Below, piece by piece: positions 35,801-46,600 of a stretch of DNA of 64,000 bases. A model generated the notes under the pieces. The model did no database searches, was not told the origin of the DNA, and saw nothing but the letters and a program-made list of their open reading frames with translations. Position 1 is the stretch's first letter, and the number at the start of each line of letters is the position of its first letter. This DNA comes from Cystobacter fuscus DSM 2262. Lineage in GTDB: Bacteria; Myxococcota; Myxococcia; Myxococcales; Myxococcaceae. The stretch spans positions 248,001 through 312,000 of the forward strand of contig NZ_ANAH02000011.1 of the NCBI RefSeq assembly GCF_000335475.2, given 5' to 3'. The position numbers and the translations under genes were made by a program.

Positions 35801-36214
35801 CTAGCGGAGCCCGAGCGGTACGATCCCGCGAAGAGTCGTCTGGTGACCTATCTCACGAGGGCGGCGAAGCACCGGGTGCAGGACCAGCTCAAGTCAGGGG
35901 TCTGGCGACGCTTGCGGGAGGAGAACTTCGCGAGCGTTGTCGAACTCGGGCAGCCTTCTCCGAAGGACATCTTGGAGAACGCCGTGGAGGCGTCTCGCGC
36001 GGTGGACCGGCTGTCGAAGCGGCTGAGCGAGAGGGATCTCGCCAGCCTTCGATTGATCTTGAGCGGGGAATACTCCACCGAGAAGCTGGCGGAGGCGTTA
36101 GGGCTGAACATCTCCTCTCCGGAGGAGATGCGGCGGGCAGTGAGGCGGCATCGGGATCGGCTCATGAAAATACTGGAGCGTCTTGGCCAGGAAGACCGCG
36201 ATGACCCCGCCTGA
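32807..36214 (+). CDS. Cyclase-like / NACHT NTPase / HEAT repeat / sigma-70 fusion protein
   Basis: 1135 residues, cytosolic. (1) Residues 12-172 have the order of a class III nucleotide cyclase domain (LLLAFVQVV, LRWRENDVLLLVQ, MTVRLAVHASRV, GIAITEDVYLAL), but the first metal-binding Asp is missing, so it is probably a sensor rather than an enzyme. (2) NACHT at 270-620: Walker A LGDPGSGKTTVLRW (277-290), Walker B CLLLLDGLDEI (367-377), sensor FVVSARRVGYSG and the winged-helix motif GFLHLTFQEFFTAVG (608-622). (3) Helical repeats of HEAT type at 640-930. (4) A C-terminal ECF-sigma-like module: region 2 at about 960-1030 (FDVLLSYLAEPERYDPAK, YLTRAAKHRVQDQL) and region 4 at about 1068-1125 (LSERDLASLRLILSGEYS, KLAEALGL). 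GGGGAAGG precedes ATG 32807. Part of the HEAT region (35.1-35.7 kb) is less GC-rich than its neighbours. I infer a signal-activated STAND switch that releases a sigma factor. Confidence 0.8.
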   Translation: MPETPWWEGTPEGTPLLLAFVQVVREDVAEDSLQQRDRYIAGVEYVADKLGAAQPLRWRENDVLLLVQADEPHAAIMNALSAAEAIRERAMVDLSMTVRLAVHASRVDWTPDMEQLAPREVSRCEELARATPAQGIAITEDVYLALTDTERRRFAPLGTWVRDGLVTYVFPASLAAKTTPGIFGPLADAKHWQSFRRYVDSPEVRRLRYVGFPLQKKQPPSLDIREVFIPLEARRLVERGPNWAHATPSPDVERQEVATPLESLARLVRRHRALVVLGDPGSGKTTVLRWLAVLAAEGPLSWAEQMGTAERLLPVLVSVGRLAQFRSRLGADCSVLHALVVYLQDRGVGDEAELRPFLEGSLEAGECLLLLDGLDEIQSEERSGVLRWLESFCARYPSNRFVVSARRVGYSGFALPEGVEVELGGFEDEQIRRYVRAFTRACRQWENEGVPDEAGADQDAERLLEALFASSRLRELARNPFLLSSLALIHRAEGRLPRHRVQAYEIFARTLCETWGQARRVVASGTSTRDIRYEEEAIPILGELALRLHLDWPTGVAPEDFVIRVLSQSIQERIGVEPSEAERSAREFLDRAGREVQILLERGAGQWGFLHLTFQEFFTAVGLLSAESFESVAFEHLFEPRWEEVIRLGVGYMALIQKRAQATQRFVRQVLLHEALGSQQHPASPERKQVYLAALLASEAGDILPPSLQSEIARAVVAWNQSVPESVALPLLGELALTEFAERILDELLNNLSTHEDSAQGKVILALGILRGERSRKALQMAAKARSSAVRVHVARGIIMGGDPMDWETLSLLVDDQEPRVRSSALAGFISSHDQYRRDEMLDLLLNSSRVEVLRPVIQIIRALHVKNLQSRTLNTAQSRVVRHAIRRGLSHEDEGVREESFFLLAMAREHFPEEVHAHAEELEEFIASNLALSPSLQKGPRVDEEKDLHGRALQRDPLILTDLFQSFTSQIESFLRHDLKCDAETAHAAVFDVLLSYLAEPERYDPAKSRLVTYLTRAAKHRVQDQLKSGVWRRLREENFASVVELGQPSPKDILENAVEASRAVDRLSKRLSERDLASLRLILSGEYSTEKLAEALGLNISSPEEMRRAVRRHRDRLMKILERLGQEDRDDPA

Positions 36215-36262
36215 CGGATCTGCCTTCGGTGCGCTTGCCCCCACGCGCCAGAAGGCGCTCGT

Positions 36263-36294
36263 GCCGGATGGGGAGGAACTGCTCCCCATCCGGC
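36263..36294. terminator. 13-bp perfect hairpin between convergent genes
   Basis: GCCGGATGGGGAG (36263-36275), loop GAACTG, CTCCCCATCCGGC (36282-36294). It lies between the NACHT/sigma gene and isocitrate lyase, which converge. No T-run is present. It is a probable bidirectional terminator. Confidence 0.6.
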
Positions 36295-36303
36295 CGGCCC
36301 GGC

Positions 36304-37590
<1,287 letters not shown>

Positions 37591-37987
37591 GTCGGGCTCC
37601 TGTCTTGCTCTGCGAGCGGTGGGACAGCGAAGACCACGGGTGAAGAGTCCCCCTGTCCTTCAGGCCAAGACCCTTGTCGTGGTGCGTTGTAAAATGCGCA
37701 GCGCGTCAGAATGTGCGCCTCCCCCGAGTGAAAGGGAAGCCCACCCCGGAGCAATTGACGGGGATGTAGGGCTGTCAACAGGACGGGCATTAAAACTGTA
37801 AATCCACCGACCAGGAGGCGGAACTCGGGGGACGGGCTGCCTCACAGGGGAGCGGAGTGGTGCTTCACGTCCAGGGTTGCGACATGACGTCAGAGGTCAG
37901 GTGCATGATGGGCGCATGCATCCGGAATACGCGAGGCAGGGGAGGGGAGCGCCCGTGTCACCAGAGAGGCCATTGCATCCTGAATCC
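37591..37987. other. Divergent control region of isocitrate lyase, about 400 bp
   Basis: No coding sequence is convincing here. The stretch near 37660-37810 is richer in A and T than the flanks and holds TTGACA on the minus strand, but I could not pair it with a good -10. The upstream frame of the Uma2 gene extends to 37877 with in-frame starts at 37916 and 37988; the earlier part has no family-like sequence. Confidence 0.4.
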
Positions 37988-38551
37988 ATGGAGGATCCGC
38001 GCTCGCGGCGGGAGGCGCTGTATGCGGCGCTGGAGAAGCTTCCGCCCAACGTCCTGGGTGAGATCGTCGGCGGCGAGCTGTACGTGAGCCCCCGTCCGGC
38101 CTTTCCGCACGCTCGGGCGGCATCCTTGCTGGGCAGCGAGCTGACGGGCCCATTTGATCGAGGAAGAGGGGGACCGGGTGGCTGGCTCCTCCTGGATGCG
38201 CCGGAGCTGCACCTGGGTCAGGACATCGTGGTGCCGGACATCACGGGCTGGCGTCGGCAGCGGATGCCCGAGATGCCCCAGGTGGCGGCCTTCACCCTCG
38301 CGCCGGATTGGGTCTGCGAGGTGCTCTCCCCGTCCACGGCCGCACTGGACCGGGCCCGGAAGATGGCGGTGTATGCCCGCGAGGGCGTCGGTCACCTGTG
38401 GCTCGTGGATCCGGTGCTCCAGACGCTGGAGGTGTACCGGCGGGAGCACGGGGGCTGGTTCGTCCTGGGCACGCACGTGGGCGAGGCGCGGGTGCGCGCG
38501 GAGCCCTTCGAGGCCTTGGAACTGGAACTGGGCGCGCTCTGGGCGCGCTGA
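37988..38551 (+). CDS. Uma2-family (DUF820) PD-(D/E)XK endonuclease-like protein
   Basis: 187 residues from ATG 37988. The family layout is clear: LPPNVLGEIVGGELYVSPRP at the N-terminus, PELHLGQDIVVPDITGWRR (catalytic Asp), WVCEVLSPSTAALDRARKM (Glu-x-Leu and Lys) and AREGVGHLWLVDPVLQTLEVY. These proteins have a restriction-endonuclease fold. They occur in many copies in cyanobacteria and myxobacteria, often linked to mobile elements; their substrates are mostly unknown. No mobile element is seen next to this copy. ATG 37916 would give a 24-residue extension without family character. Confidence 0.85.
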   Translation: MEDPRSRREALYAALEKLPPNVLGEIVGGELYVSPRPAFPHARAASLLGSELTGPFDRGRGGPGGWLLLDAPELHLGQDIVVPDITGWRRQRMPEMPQVAAFTLAPDWVCEVLSPSTAALDRARKMAVYAREGVGHLWLVDPVLQTLEVYRREHGGWFVLGTHVGEARVRAEPFEALELELGALWAR

Positions 38552-38554
38552 GTC

Positions 38555-39037
38555 TCAGGGCAGCTTGGGACGGATGGGGCGGGGCGCGTCCGGGTTGACG
38601 TCGAGCAGGCGCACTTCATCGCCCTCGCGCACCGTGCCTCCGCGCAGCACCCGGGCGAGCTGGCCGCGCTGGCCCCAGGACTCCTTGAGCAGGCCGGGGC
38701 GGAGGCGCTCCAGCTTCGAGCACGGCACGCACGGCTCGGTCAGCTCCACCACCACCTCGCCGCCGAGCGCCAGCCGCTGGCCCGCGGGCAGCGACTCCAG
38801 CGGGACGCCGGAGAGGACCACGTTCTCCTTCAGTTCGCCCACCGACAGCCGCAGGGCCTCCGAGGAGGAGGCGTCCAGCAGCAGCAACTGGCGCTTGCCG
38901 TTGGGCTTCTTCTTGCCGTGACGGTCTCCCACGAAGCCCCGGCCCTCCACCGCCTGGGCCTCGGGGACGCGCTTCATGGGAGTTCCCCGCTCCTGGGCGA
39001 GCAGCAGGGCGCGGATGGTGCCGGAAGGAGTGTCCAC
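38555..39037 (-). CDS. MOSC-domain protein
   Basis: 160 residues from GTG 39037. MOSC domains bind sulfur or the molybdenum cofactor, as in the C-terminal part of Moco sulfurase. Motifs seen: [40 protein letters not shown] and [16 protein letters not shown], which contains the conserved Cys. The residues before GTG have no family character and are antisense to fumarase. It ends 3 bp after the Uma2 gene on the opposite strand. It may act in metal-sulfur transfer or detoxification of N-hydroxylated compounds. Confidence 0.85.
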   Translation of the reverse strand: MDTPSGTIRALLLAQERGTPMKRVPEAQAVEGRGFVGDRHGKKKPNGKRQLLLLDASSSEALRLSVGELKENVVLSGVPLESLPAGQRLALGGEVVVELTEPCVPCSKLERLRPGLLKESWGQRGQLARVLRGGTVREGDEVRLLDVNPDAPRPIRPKLP

Positions 39038-39127
39038 TTCCCGCAATCCTGTGCCGCTCCGCGCGCCGCCGCAACACGCACGGGCATCCACGGTGTTATC
39101 GCACCGCTTCCGAGGAGGCAGCCATTC

Positions 39128-40525
<1,398 letters not shown>

Positions 40526-40683
40526 GCCCCCTCCGCCACTCGCGGCCTCCTGTCCTCTCGCCTGGGTTGCAGGGGGGGCTCCGACCCCGGGGCCTCCACC
40601 GCCGTCACGCCCACGCCTGGCGCCCTCTTCCGAGAGAGCGCCATGCACGGCGCGGGGGCGCTCCATGCCCAGAGAGGGAAGAC

Positions 40684-41934
40684 ATGATCAAGACGAGGTG
40701 GTTCGTGAGTCCCAGGGGTCCTGGCGTATCGGACACGAATGACGGCTCCTCCTCCCGTCCCTTCGCCAGCATCCGCGAGGCGCTGCGCGTCGCGAGCCCC
40801 GGTGATGTCATCCTGATCCGGGCGGGCACCTATGAGGAGCACCTCGTGCTGGGCAAGAGCCTGGCCCGGGCGGGCACCCCGGAGGCACCCATCATCCTGC
40901 GCGGCGAGGGCATGCCGAAGCTGCGCGCCAGCAAGCCCGAGCACCCCCTGGTCCAGGTGCGGCTGCCCCACTGGCGCATCGAGGGCCTCGAGCTGGACAT
41001 GGGCGGGAGCAGTGCCTGCGCCGTCAGCTTCAGTCACACCACCCAGGGGTCGTGCCTGTCTCACTGCGACGTGCACGGCGGGACGGGCAGTGGCATCTCC
41101 ACCCGCGAGGGGGCGAGCGGCGTCCTCATCGAGAACAACCACATCCATGACTTCCACCGGGAGCAGGCCGGTCAGGATTGCCACGGCGTGGTGATTCACG
41201 CCACCTCCCAGGGCATCACCCTGCGCGGCAATCACATCCACGACACCTCGGGAGACGCGGTGCAGTGCCTCCAGCCGGATGACGGGCGGACGCGGCCCGC
41301 CCGGGGCGTGCTCATCGAGGACAACACCCTTGAGTCGGCCCAGGGGTGCGCGGTGAGCATCAAGACGAGCCATGAGATCACCGTGCGCGGCAACCGCATG
41401 CGCGACTTCCGCTGCTGCGAAGGCGGTTGGCGCGGAGGGGATGCCATCCTCGTCCACTACTCGGCCTGGAACGTGCTCATCGAGCACAACCTCATCTCCG
41501 AGGCGGGGGGAGGCATCTGCGTGGGCGGCTTGAAGGACGAGGGCATGCCGGACCCCAGCCGGGTCGTGGTGCGCGACAACACCATTCGTGACATCTCCCT
41601 CGAGCGTGCCCGGAACAATGACGCCGTCGGCATCCGCGTGAGCAACGCCAGCGATGTGCAGCTCATCCACAACACCATCGGGCGGACGGGAGGCTTCGCG
41701 GTGAGCCTCGGCGAGGGGGGCGACGGCATCAGCCGTGGCGTCGAGGTGTTGGGGAACACGATGATCGCCGCCCGGCTCGTCCGGCTGGGGCTGGATCGGC
41801 CGGGACTCCAGATGAATCTCAACCGTTACTCCTGTGGGGGCCTGTTCGACGCGGGAGTCCTGGGGCAGACGCACGGACTCACCGAGTGGCAGCGGTTCAC
41901 GCGTCTGGATGAGGACTCCCTCCTGGAGGGCTGA
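40684..41934 (+). CDS. Right-handed parallel beta-helix protein (pectate lyase-like)
   Basis: 416 residues. It opens with a DUF1565-like pattern (FVSPRGPGVSDTNDGSSSRP, then PGDVILIRAGTYEEHLVL). Some ten beta-helix coils follow, marked by repeated VLIENNHIHD, ITLRGNHIHDTSG, VLIEDNTLES, ITVRGNRMRD and VVVRDNTIRD. These scaffolds belong to pectate lyases, alginate epimerases and polysaccharide-processing proteins. No signal peptide is visible, so export would need another route, or the protein acts inside. GGGAAGAC precedes ATG 40684. It converges with a GH88-like hydrolase after 13 bp, consistent with a shared role in breaking acidic polysaccharide. Confidence 0.72.
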   Translation: MIKTRWFVSPRGPGVSDTNDGSSSRPFASIREALRVASPGDVILIRAGTYEEHLVLGKSLARAGTPEAPIILRGEGMPKLRASKPEHPLVQVRLPHWRIEGLELDMGGSSACAVSFSHTTQGSCLSHCDVHGGTGSGISTREGASGVLIENNHIHDFHREQAGQDCHGVVIHATSQGITLRGNHIHDTSGDAVQCLQPDDGRTRPARGVLIEDNTLESAQGCAVSIKTSHEITVRGNRMRDFRCCEGGWRGGDAILVHYSAWNVLIEHNLISEAGGGICVGGLKDEGMPDPSRVVVRDNTIRDISLERARNNDAVGIRVSNASDVQLIHNTIGRTGGFAVSLGEGGDGISRGVEVLGNTMIAARLVRLGLDRPGLQMNLNRYSCGGLFDAGVLGQTHGLTEWQRFTRLDEDSLLEG

Positions 41935-41947
41935 CGACGCCGGTCCT

Positions 41948-43405
41948 TCATCGGGTGGACGGCCTCCGCCGGGCGCGCGCGAGCCAGGGCCACAAGGCCA
42001 GCACCGTGAGCAGCGCGCCGGGCGCCGCGGCGCAGCCTCCTTCCCGGGTGGGAGGCTCCCCATCGCCGGGCTCCGGTGGGCCGGGTGGTCGCTGCTCCGG
42101 CGGGGAGCCCGCGTCCGGGGAACCCACGTCGGGCGGCGTCCCCGCATCAGGGGGCGTGCCCGCGTCGGGCGGCGTCCCCGCATCCGGGGGCATGCCCGGG
42201 GAGGACTGCTTGAAGCGCTGGAGCGCCTCGATGAAGTAGTAGTCGCCGTAGATGAGGCTCGCGTCGATGTCGTCTCCCTGGGGCTTGATGGGCGTGCGGT
42301 AGAAGGCCACGCCGTGCAGGAGGATGCCGGGAGAGGAGGTGCCCTCGGCGAGGTAGGCGGGGGAGGCGAGGTGGTCGAGCATCGCCAGGGCCGCGCCGCG
42401 ATAGCGCCCGGCGGCGGGCTCTCCGACATACGTGCTCAACTCCAGGAGCGCGGAAGCGGTGATGGCGGCGGCCGAGGAGTCCTTCTGCCGCTGGTCCGCG
42501 GGGGCGTCGAAGTCCCAGGGCGGCACCGAGTCCGCGGGCAGATGGGCGAGGTAGTACTCGGTGACCTTGCGTGCGCCCTCGAGCAGGCGCGGGTCGCGCG
42601 TGTAGCGGTAGGCCATGGTGAAGCCGTAGATGGCCCACGCTTGACCCCGCGCCCAGGTGGAGCCGTCGGAGTAGCCCTGGAAGGTGCCGCGGAAGAGGAT
42701 GCGGCCCGTGTCGTCGTAGTCCACCACGTGGAAGGTGCCGCCGTCCGCGCGCACCATGTGCTCGAGCGTCTTGAGCGCGTGGCGCAGCGCCTGGTCGTTC
42801 CACCGGGGGTCTCCTCCATGGCGCGCGGCCCAGAAGAGCAGCTCCAGGTCCACCAGCGTGTCGGTGACCAGGGCCACGTGCCAGGGCGGGTCGTTCCAGT
42901 CGCAGCAGTCGATGACTCCCACCGTGGGGTGGAAGCGGGTGGCGAGCGAGCCCGCCGCCGTGAGCAGCACGTCCCGGTAGAAGGGGTCCCCCGTCAGCCG
43001 GTACGCGTGGCCGAAGCTGGGCATGAGCTTGAAGCCCAGGTCGTGCGTCGCCGTGTTGGTCTTCTGGACCTCCAGGGGCCGGGTCCAGGCGTCCGCCCGC
43101 TCCCGCCAGACGCGCTCGCGCCCCGACTCGTACACGTACCAGAGCGCGCCCGGGAAGAAGCCCTGGGTCCAGCCCACCTTGTCGGTGTGCTCGACGAGCC
43201 TCCAGGAGCCGCCGAGACTGCTCTTGGGCGAGCGCGTCGTGTCGGCGGAGAGCCCGGTGGCGGTGCGCTCCAGTTGCCGTCGGGAGAACGCGAGCGCCCG
43301 GTCCGCCGCCGCGTCATCGAAGGCGTGGGCGGACGTCATCCCCAGCAGGCCCACGCCCAGCGCGAGAAGCCTGGTCAGGAGGGGTTCTCGGTGTCGGCTC
43401 GCCAT
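41948..43405 (-). CDS. Secreted GH88-like unsaturated glycuronyl hydrolase with MYXO-CTERM tail
   Basis: 485 residues from ATG 43405, set by GGGGAGG nine bases upstream. A signal peptide (LLTRLLALGVGLLGMTSAHA) is followed by an alpha/alpha-barrel: WTQGFFPGALWYVYES, THDLGFKLMPSFGHAY, GVIDCCDWNDP, STWARGQAWAIYGFTMAYR and KDSSAAAITASALLEL. Those Asp/Trp motifs match GH88 unsaturated glucuronyl hydrolases, which remove the unsaturated sugar left by polysaccharide lyases. The C-terminus has a GTPPDA repeat linker, then GGCAAAPGALL, a hydrophobic helix and ARARRR, a MYXO-CTERM anchor. It should act at the cell surface downstream of a lyase such as the one at 2678-3664. Confidence 0.85.
   Translation of the reverse strand: MASRHREPLLTRLLALGVGLLGMTSAHAFDDAAADRALAFSRRQLERTATGLSADTTRSPKSSLGGSWRLVEHTDKVGWTQGFFPGALWYVYESGRERVWRERADAWTRPLEVQKTNTATHDLGFKLMPSFGHAYRLTGDPFYRDVLLTAAGSLATRFHPTVGVIDCCDWNDPPWHVALVTDTLVDLELLFWAARHGGDPRWNDQALRHALKTLEHMVRADGGTFHVVDYDDTGRILFRGTFQGYSDGSTWARGQAWAIYGFTMAYRYTRDPRLLEGARKVTEYYLAHLPADSVPPWDFDAPADQRQKDSSAAAITASALLELSTYVGEPAAGRYRGAALAMLDHLASPAYLAEGTSSPGILLHGVAFYRTPIKPQGDDIDASLIYGDYYFIEALQRFKQSSPGMPPDAGTPPDAGTPPDAGTPPDVGSPDAGSPPEQRPPGPPEPGDGEPPTREGGCAAAPGALLTVLALWPWLARARRRPSTR
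42117..42197 (-). repeat. 18-bp tandem repeat encoding the GTPPDA linker
   Basis: Units at 42135-42152, 42153-42170 and 42171-42188, flanked by degenerate copies on both sides, encode repeats of Gly-Thr-Pro-Pro-Asp-Ala in the GH88-like protein. Copy number is likely to vary between strains by slippage. Confidence 0.8.
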
Positions 43406-43554
43406 GTGCGTCGTCCTCCCCATCGGGACTTCCGGCCCGTTGGTGCCGAAGCGTGGGGACGATGGCGGCCGAGCGGGAGGGCGGGCCTGTCGAGGGCAGG
43501 CCCCGGGGGGTCCGCTTTGATGCGACGTGAACAGCCGGCTCGAGGCGGGGCGCC

Positions 43555-44301
43555 TCAGTGCTCGGTGCGGCCCACCTGGCTCTGCTGGTAGGCCGAGCGG
43601 CGCATGTTGTGCAAGAAGCCGGTGGGGGTGATGCCGAGTCCGTCACGGAAGGGGCTGAAGCGCAGGCGCTCCGGGTCCAGGGTGACTTCCTCTCGCAGGA
43701 AGATCTCCGCCAGGGGCCGCCAGGTGTGGGGCGCGTTCGAGTCCAGCGAGCGCGCCTCGAAGGTGAGCACGGCGGTGCCGGTGCTCATGGCTTCCCGGAG
43801 CCGCTCCACCCGCGAGCCCTGGCGCGGCGCGGCGTCACGCGGCGAGGTGAGCCGCAACTTCACCCGGCCCACGCCCTCGACCCGGAAGGGCGCGATGCCG
43901 TAGTAGTCGTTCTCCAGGAAGTCGTGCACCCGGGTGGAGAGCACCGCGGGGGCGAGCGTCCACATGTGGCGCATGGTGCTGAAGAGCAGGTCCTGGTCGC
44001 CGGGCACGGCGTCCTCGGTGATGTGGTTCTGGCGCAGGAAGCGCACCGCTGCTCCGAGGATGTCCGGCCACTCCTTGCCGTTGCGCCACATGGAGGTGGA
44101 CAGTCGCACCAGGGCCGGGCCCGCCAGGCGCTGGCCCACGCTCAGCAGGGTGGGGCCGGCCAGCAGGGGGAGGACCTCGGCGCGCAGGCAGATGCCCTCG
44201 GCATGCAGGGAGCGGGCGTGACGCCGCTCGGCGATGGCGCGGAACGGAGGCCCCCACAAGGTGCCGACGGCTTTTCCCATCACTTCCCCCAACAGACCCA
44301 T
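43555..44301 (-). CDS. Catalase-like fold protein, probably without catalase activity
   Basis: 248 residues from ATG 44301, with GGGGAGG upstream. Order and spacing recall the core of catalase-superfamily proteins: RHARSLHAEGICLRAEV where catalases have the distal His strand, WPDILGAAVRFLRQ with DQDLLFSTMRHMW, VHDFLENDYYGIAPFRVEG, and near the end LRFSPFRDGLGITPTGFLH and RRSAYQQSQ (the proximal region of heme-binding relatives). The usual catalytic His/Asn set and the heme-ligand Tyr motif are not fully kept. It may bind heme and lack catalase activity, or have a fatty-acid-peroxide role. The assignment is by eye and moderate. Confidence 0.5.
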   Translation of the reverse strand: MGLLGEVMGKAVGTLWGPPFRAIAERRHARSLHAEGICLRAEVLPLLAGPTLLSVGQRLAGPALVRLSTSMWRNGKEWPDILGAAVRFLRQNHITEDAVPGDQDLLFSTMRHMWTLAPAVLSTRVHDFLENDYYGIAPFRVEGVGRVKLRLTSPRDAAPRQGSRVERLREAMSTGTAVLTFEARSLDSNAPHTWRPLAEIFLREEVTLDPERLRFSPFRDGLGITPTGFLHNMRRSAYQQSQVGRTEH

Positions 44302-44493
44302 GCGCTGCCTCCCCTCGGGGTGCGGAAACCGGAAAATGGGGTGCGGGGGGCGGTTTCGGCCAGTCTCCACCCCATTTCTCCCTGTCCGCCTGGCGAGCGG
44401 CCCGGGAGGCGGCGGGGCCGAGCGTGGGCTGGCGCACGGTCCACGAAGAACGCTGGGGCGTCCGGCACCGGAGCGGATTAGTGTTGGAGCGCC

Positions 44494-45099
<606 letters not shown>

Positions 45100-45153
45100 C
45101 GCGGGGGCGGGGGGCCCGCCGCGAGCGCGGGCCATGTCCACCTTTGAACGGTC

Positions 45154-45537
45154 ATGGCCCCTCTTCGCTCCGTCGTCGCCCTCGTGTCGTTCTCCGCCCT
45201 GTTGGGCACGGGCTGTGCCGTGCGCACGCCCGAGCGCCGCATGGTCCCGGACATGCCCACCACCGTCCAGCAGGAGGTGGGCTACGACGACGCCGTCCGG
45301 CTCAGCCGTGACTACGCCGTCACCCAGGGCTATGAGGTGTCGGAGGTGGCCGAGGCCACGCAAGTGCGCCCCAACTACTGGCGGGTCCGCTTCGGCCTCG
45401 CGCCCCGGGGCTCGGGTCGGCTGTTGGATCTGTCGTTCGACGCGGAGCAGCGCCGGGTGGTGGGCGCCACCGAGCTGGGCGACACGGCCACGGGCGGCAG
45501 CGGCCCGGGCGACACGGGCGGTGGCCCCGGCCGGTGA
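45154..45537 (+). CDS. Small lipoprotein
   Basis: 127 residues with a signal peptide and lipobox (SALLGTGC). The mature part has one compact domain (YDDAVRLSRDYAVTQGYEV, PNYWRVRFGLAPRGSGRLLDL) and a Gly/Thr tail. It could be an outer-membrane lipoprotein with a small alpha/beta fold of the kind that follows the clp gene region in this group. No family was recognised. It converges with the hydrolase gene after 3 bp. Confidence 0.6.
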   Translation: MAPLRSVVALVSFSALLGTGCAVRTPERRMVPDMPTTVQQEVGYDDAVRLSRDYAVTQGYEVSEVAEATQVRPNYWRVRFGLAPRGSGRLLDLSFDAEQRRVVGATELGDTATGGSGPGDTGGGPGR

Positions 45538-45540
45538 GCC

Positions 45541-46512
45541 TCAGCGCAGCGACCCCAGGAAGCCCTTCACGTCCTGCTCGAAGCGGTCCGCCTCTTCCAG
45601 GTAGGGGAAGTGCCCGCTCTTCTCGTACTCGAGGAAGGTGGCGCGGGGCAGGGACGCCGCCAGGGCCTTGAGGCTGGGCAGGCCGATGGAGGAGTCATGG
45701 CGGCCGCCGATGACGAGCACCGGCGCGCTGACGCGCTCGGGCTGGGAGAAGCGGTACTGGGTGAGCTCGGTGGCGAACAGGGTGCGTGACAGCTCTCCCG
45801 TGTTGCGCAGGCCGCTCTCCATGTCCACCGCCTCCTGCTGTTGCAGGTACACGGCGTCGTGGAACTGCAACCGGTTGAAGAAGGCCTGGGCATCCAGGCC
45901 GCGCAGGGCCTTCATCACCTGGGCATAGTCGGACGCGCTGCCCGCCGGATCCGTCACCGCGATGCGCCCGGGGTGCAGCCGCTCCAGCTCCTGCTTCCAG
46001 GTGGCGAAGGAGAAGGCCGCGTCCGACATGCCGCTCACGTACACCACGCCCACCACGCGCTCGGGGTAGCGGGCCGCGTATTCCAGGGCGAGCGTGGCGC
46101 CGAAGGAGTGGCCCATGAGCACCCAGCGCTCCACGTCCAGCTCCTGCCGCAGCGCCTCCAGGTCGCGCAGCAGCACCTCCAGGGAGTAGGTGTTGTCCCA
46201 GGGACGCTCGGAGCGGCCGCAGCCGCGCTGGTCCAGGTACACCATGCGCTGGCCCCTCTCCAGTCGCGCGCCCATCAGCCGCGCGAAGCTGTAGCTGTTG
46301 TAGCCAGGGCCTCCGTGCAGGAAGAGCACCGGCGCCTGCCGGCGGGGTGCCTCGCCCGCCACGCGGTAGTACAGCCGCACGCCATTGACGACCTGCTGGT
46401 GCTCACCCGTGTCGAGCGGCTGGGAAGCGCCGGAGGAGGCATGGTGGGTACATGCGACCACCAGCGCACACAAGAGGGCCCACCCAAGGACTTCGAGACG
46501 CGAGAAACGCAT
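45541..46512 (-). CDS. Alpha/beta hydrolase, proline iminopeptidase-like lipoprotein
   Basis: 323 residues from ATG 46512, which gives a signal peptide and lipobox (ALLCALVVAC). The hydrolase core is clear: VLFLHGGPGYNSYSFARLM (oxyanion HGGPG, typical of prolyl aminopeptidases), LDQRGCGRSERP, VLMGHSFGATLALEYAARYP (nucleophile Ser), VIGGRHDSSIGLPSL (Asp) and EKSGHFPYLEE (His). HGGPG plus DQRGCGRS supports the proline iminopeptidase branch. The enzyme would trim N-terminal Pro or act as a general esterase in the periplasm or outer membrane. Confidence 0.82.
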   Translation of the reverse strand: MRFSRLEVLGWALLCALVVACTHHASSGASQPLDTGEHQQVVNGVRLYYRVAGEAPRRQAPVLFLHGGPGYNSYSFARLMGARLERGQRMVYLDQRGCGRSERPWDNTYSLEVLLRDLEALRQELDVERWVLMGHSFGATLALEYAARYPERVVGVVYVSGMSDAAFSFATWKQELERLHPGRIAVTDPAGSASDYAQVMKALRGLDAQAFFNRLQFHDAVYLQQQEAVDMESGLRNTGELSRTLFATELTQYRFSQPERVSAPVLVIGGRHDSSIGLPSLKALAASLPRATFLEYEKSGHFPYLEEADRFEQDVKGFLGSLR

Positions 46513-46600
46513 GGACCGTATCTGGCACTTCCTCCCCCGCCGTGCTCGGGGCGGATGTGGCAAGTGTCATCCTTTTTCGACAGGGGTGTTGGCCAGTGGA

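Noticed and set aside
37660-37810. TTGACA on the minus strand upstream of isocitrate lyase as a promoter
   Set aside because: No acceptable -10 lies 16-18 bases downstream of it.
42117-42197. Possible CRISPR or minisatellite
   Set aside because: Units are 18 bp without spacers and encode a protein linker in frame.
41953-43591. Plus-strand frame over the GH88-like gene
   Set aside because: Low-complexity antisense translation; the minus strand has signal peptide, catalytic motifs and a sorting tail.
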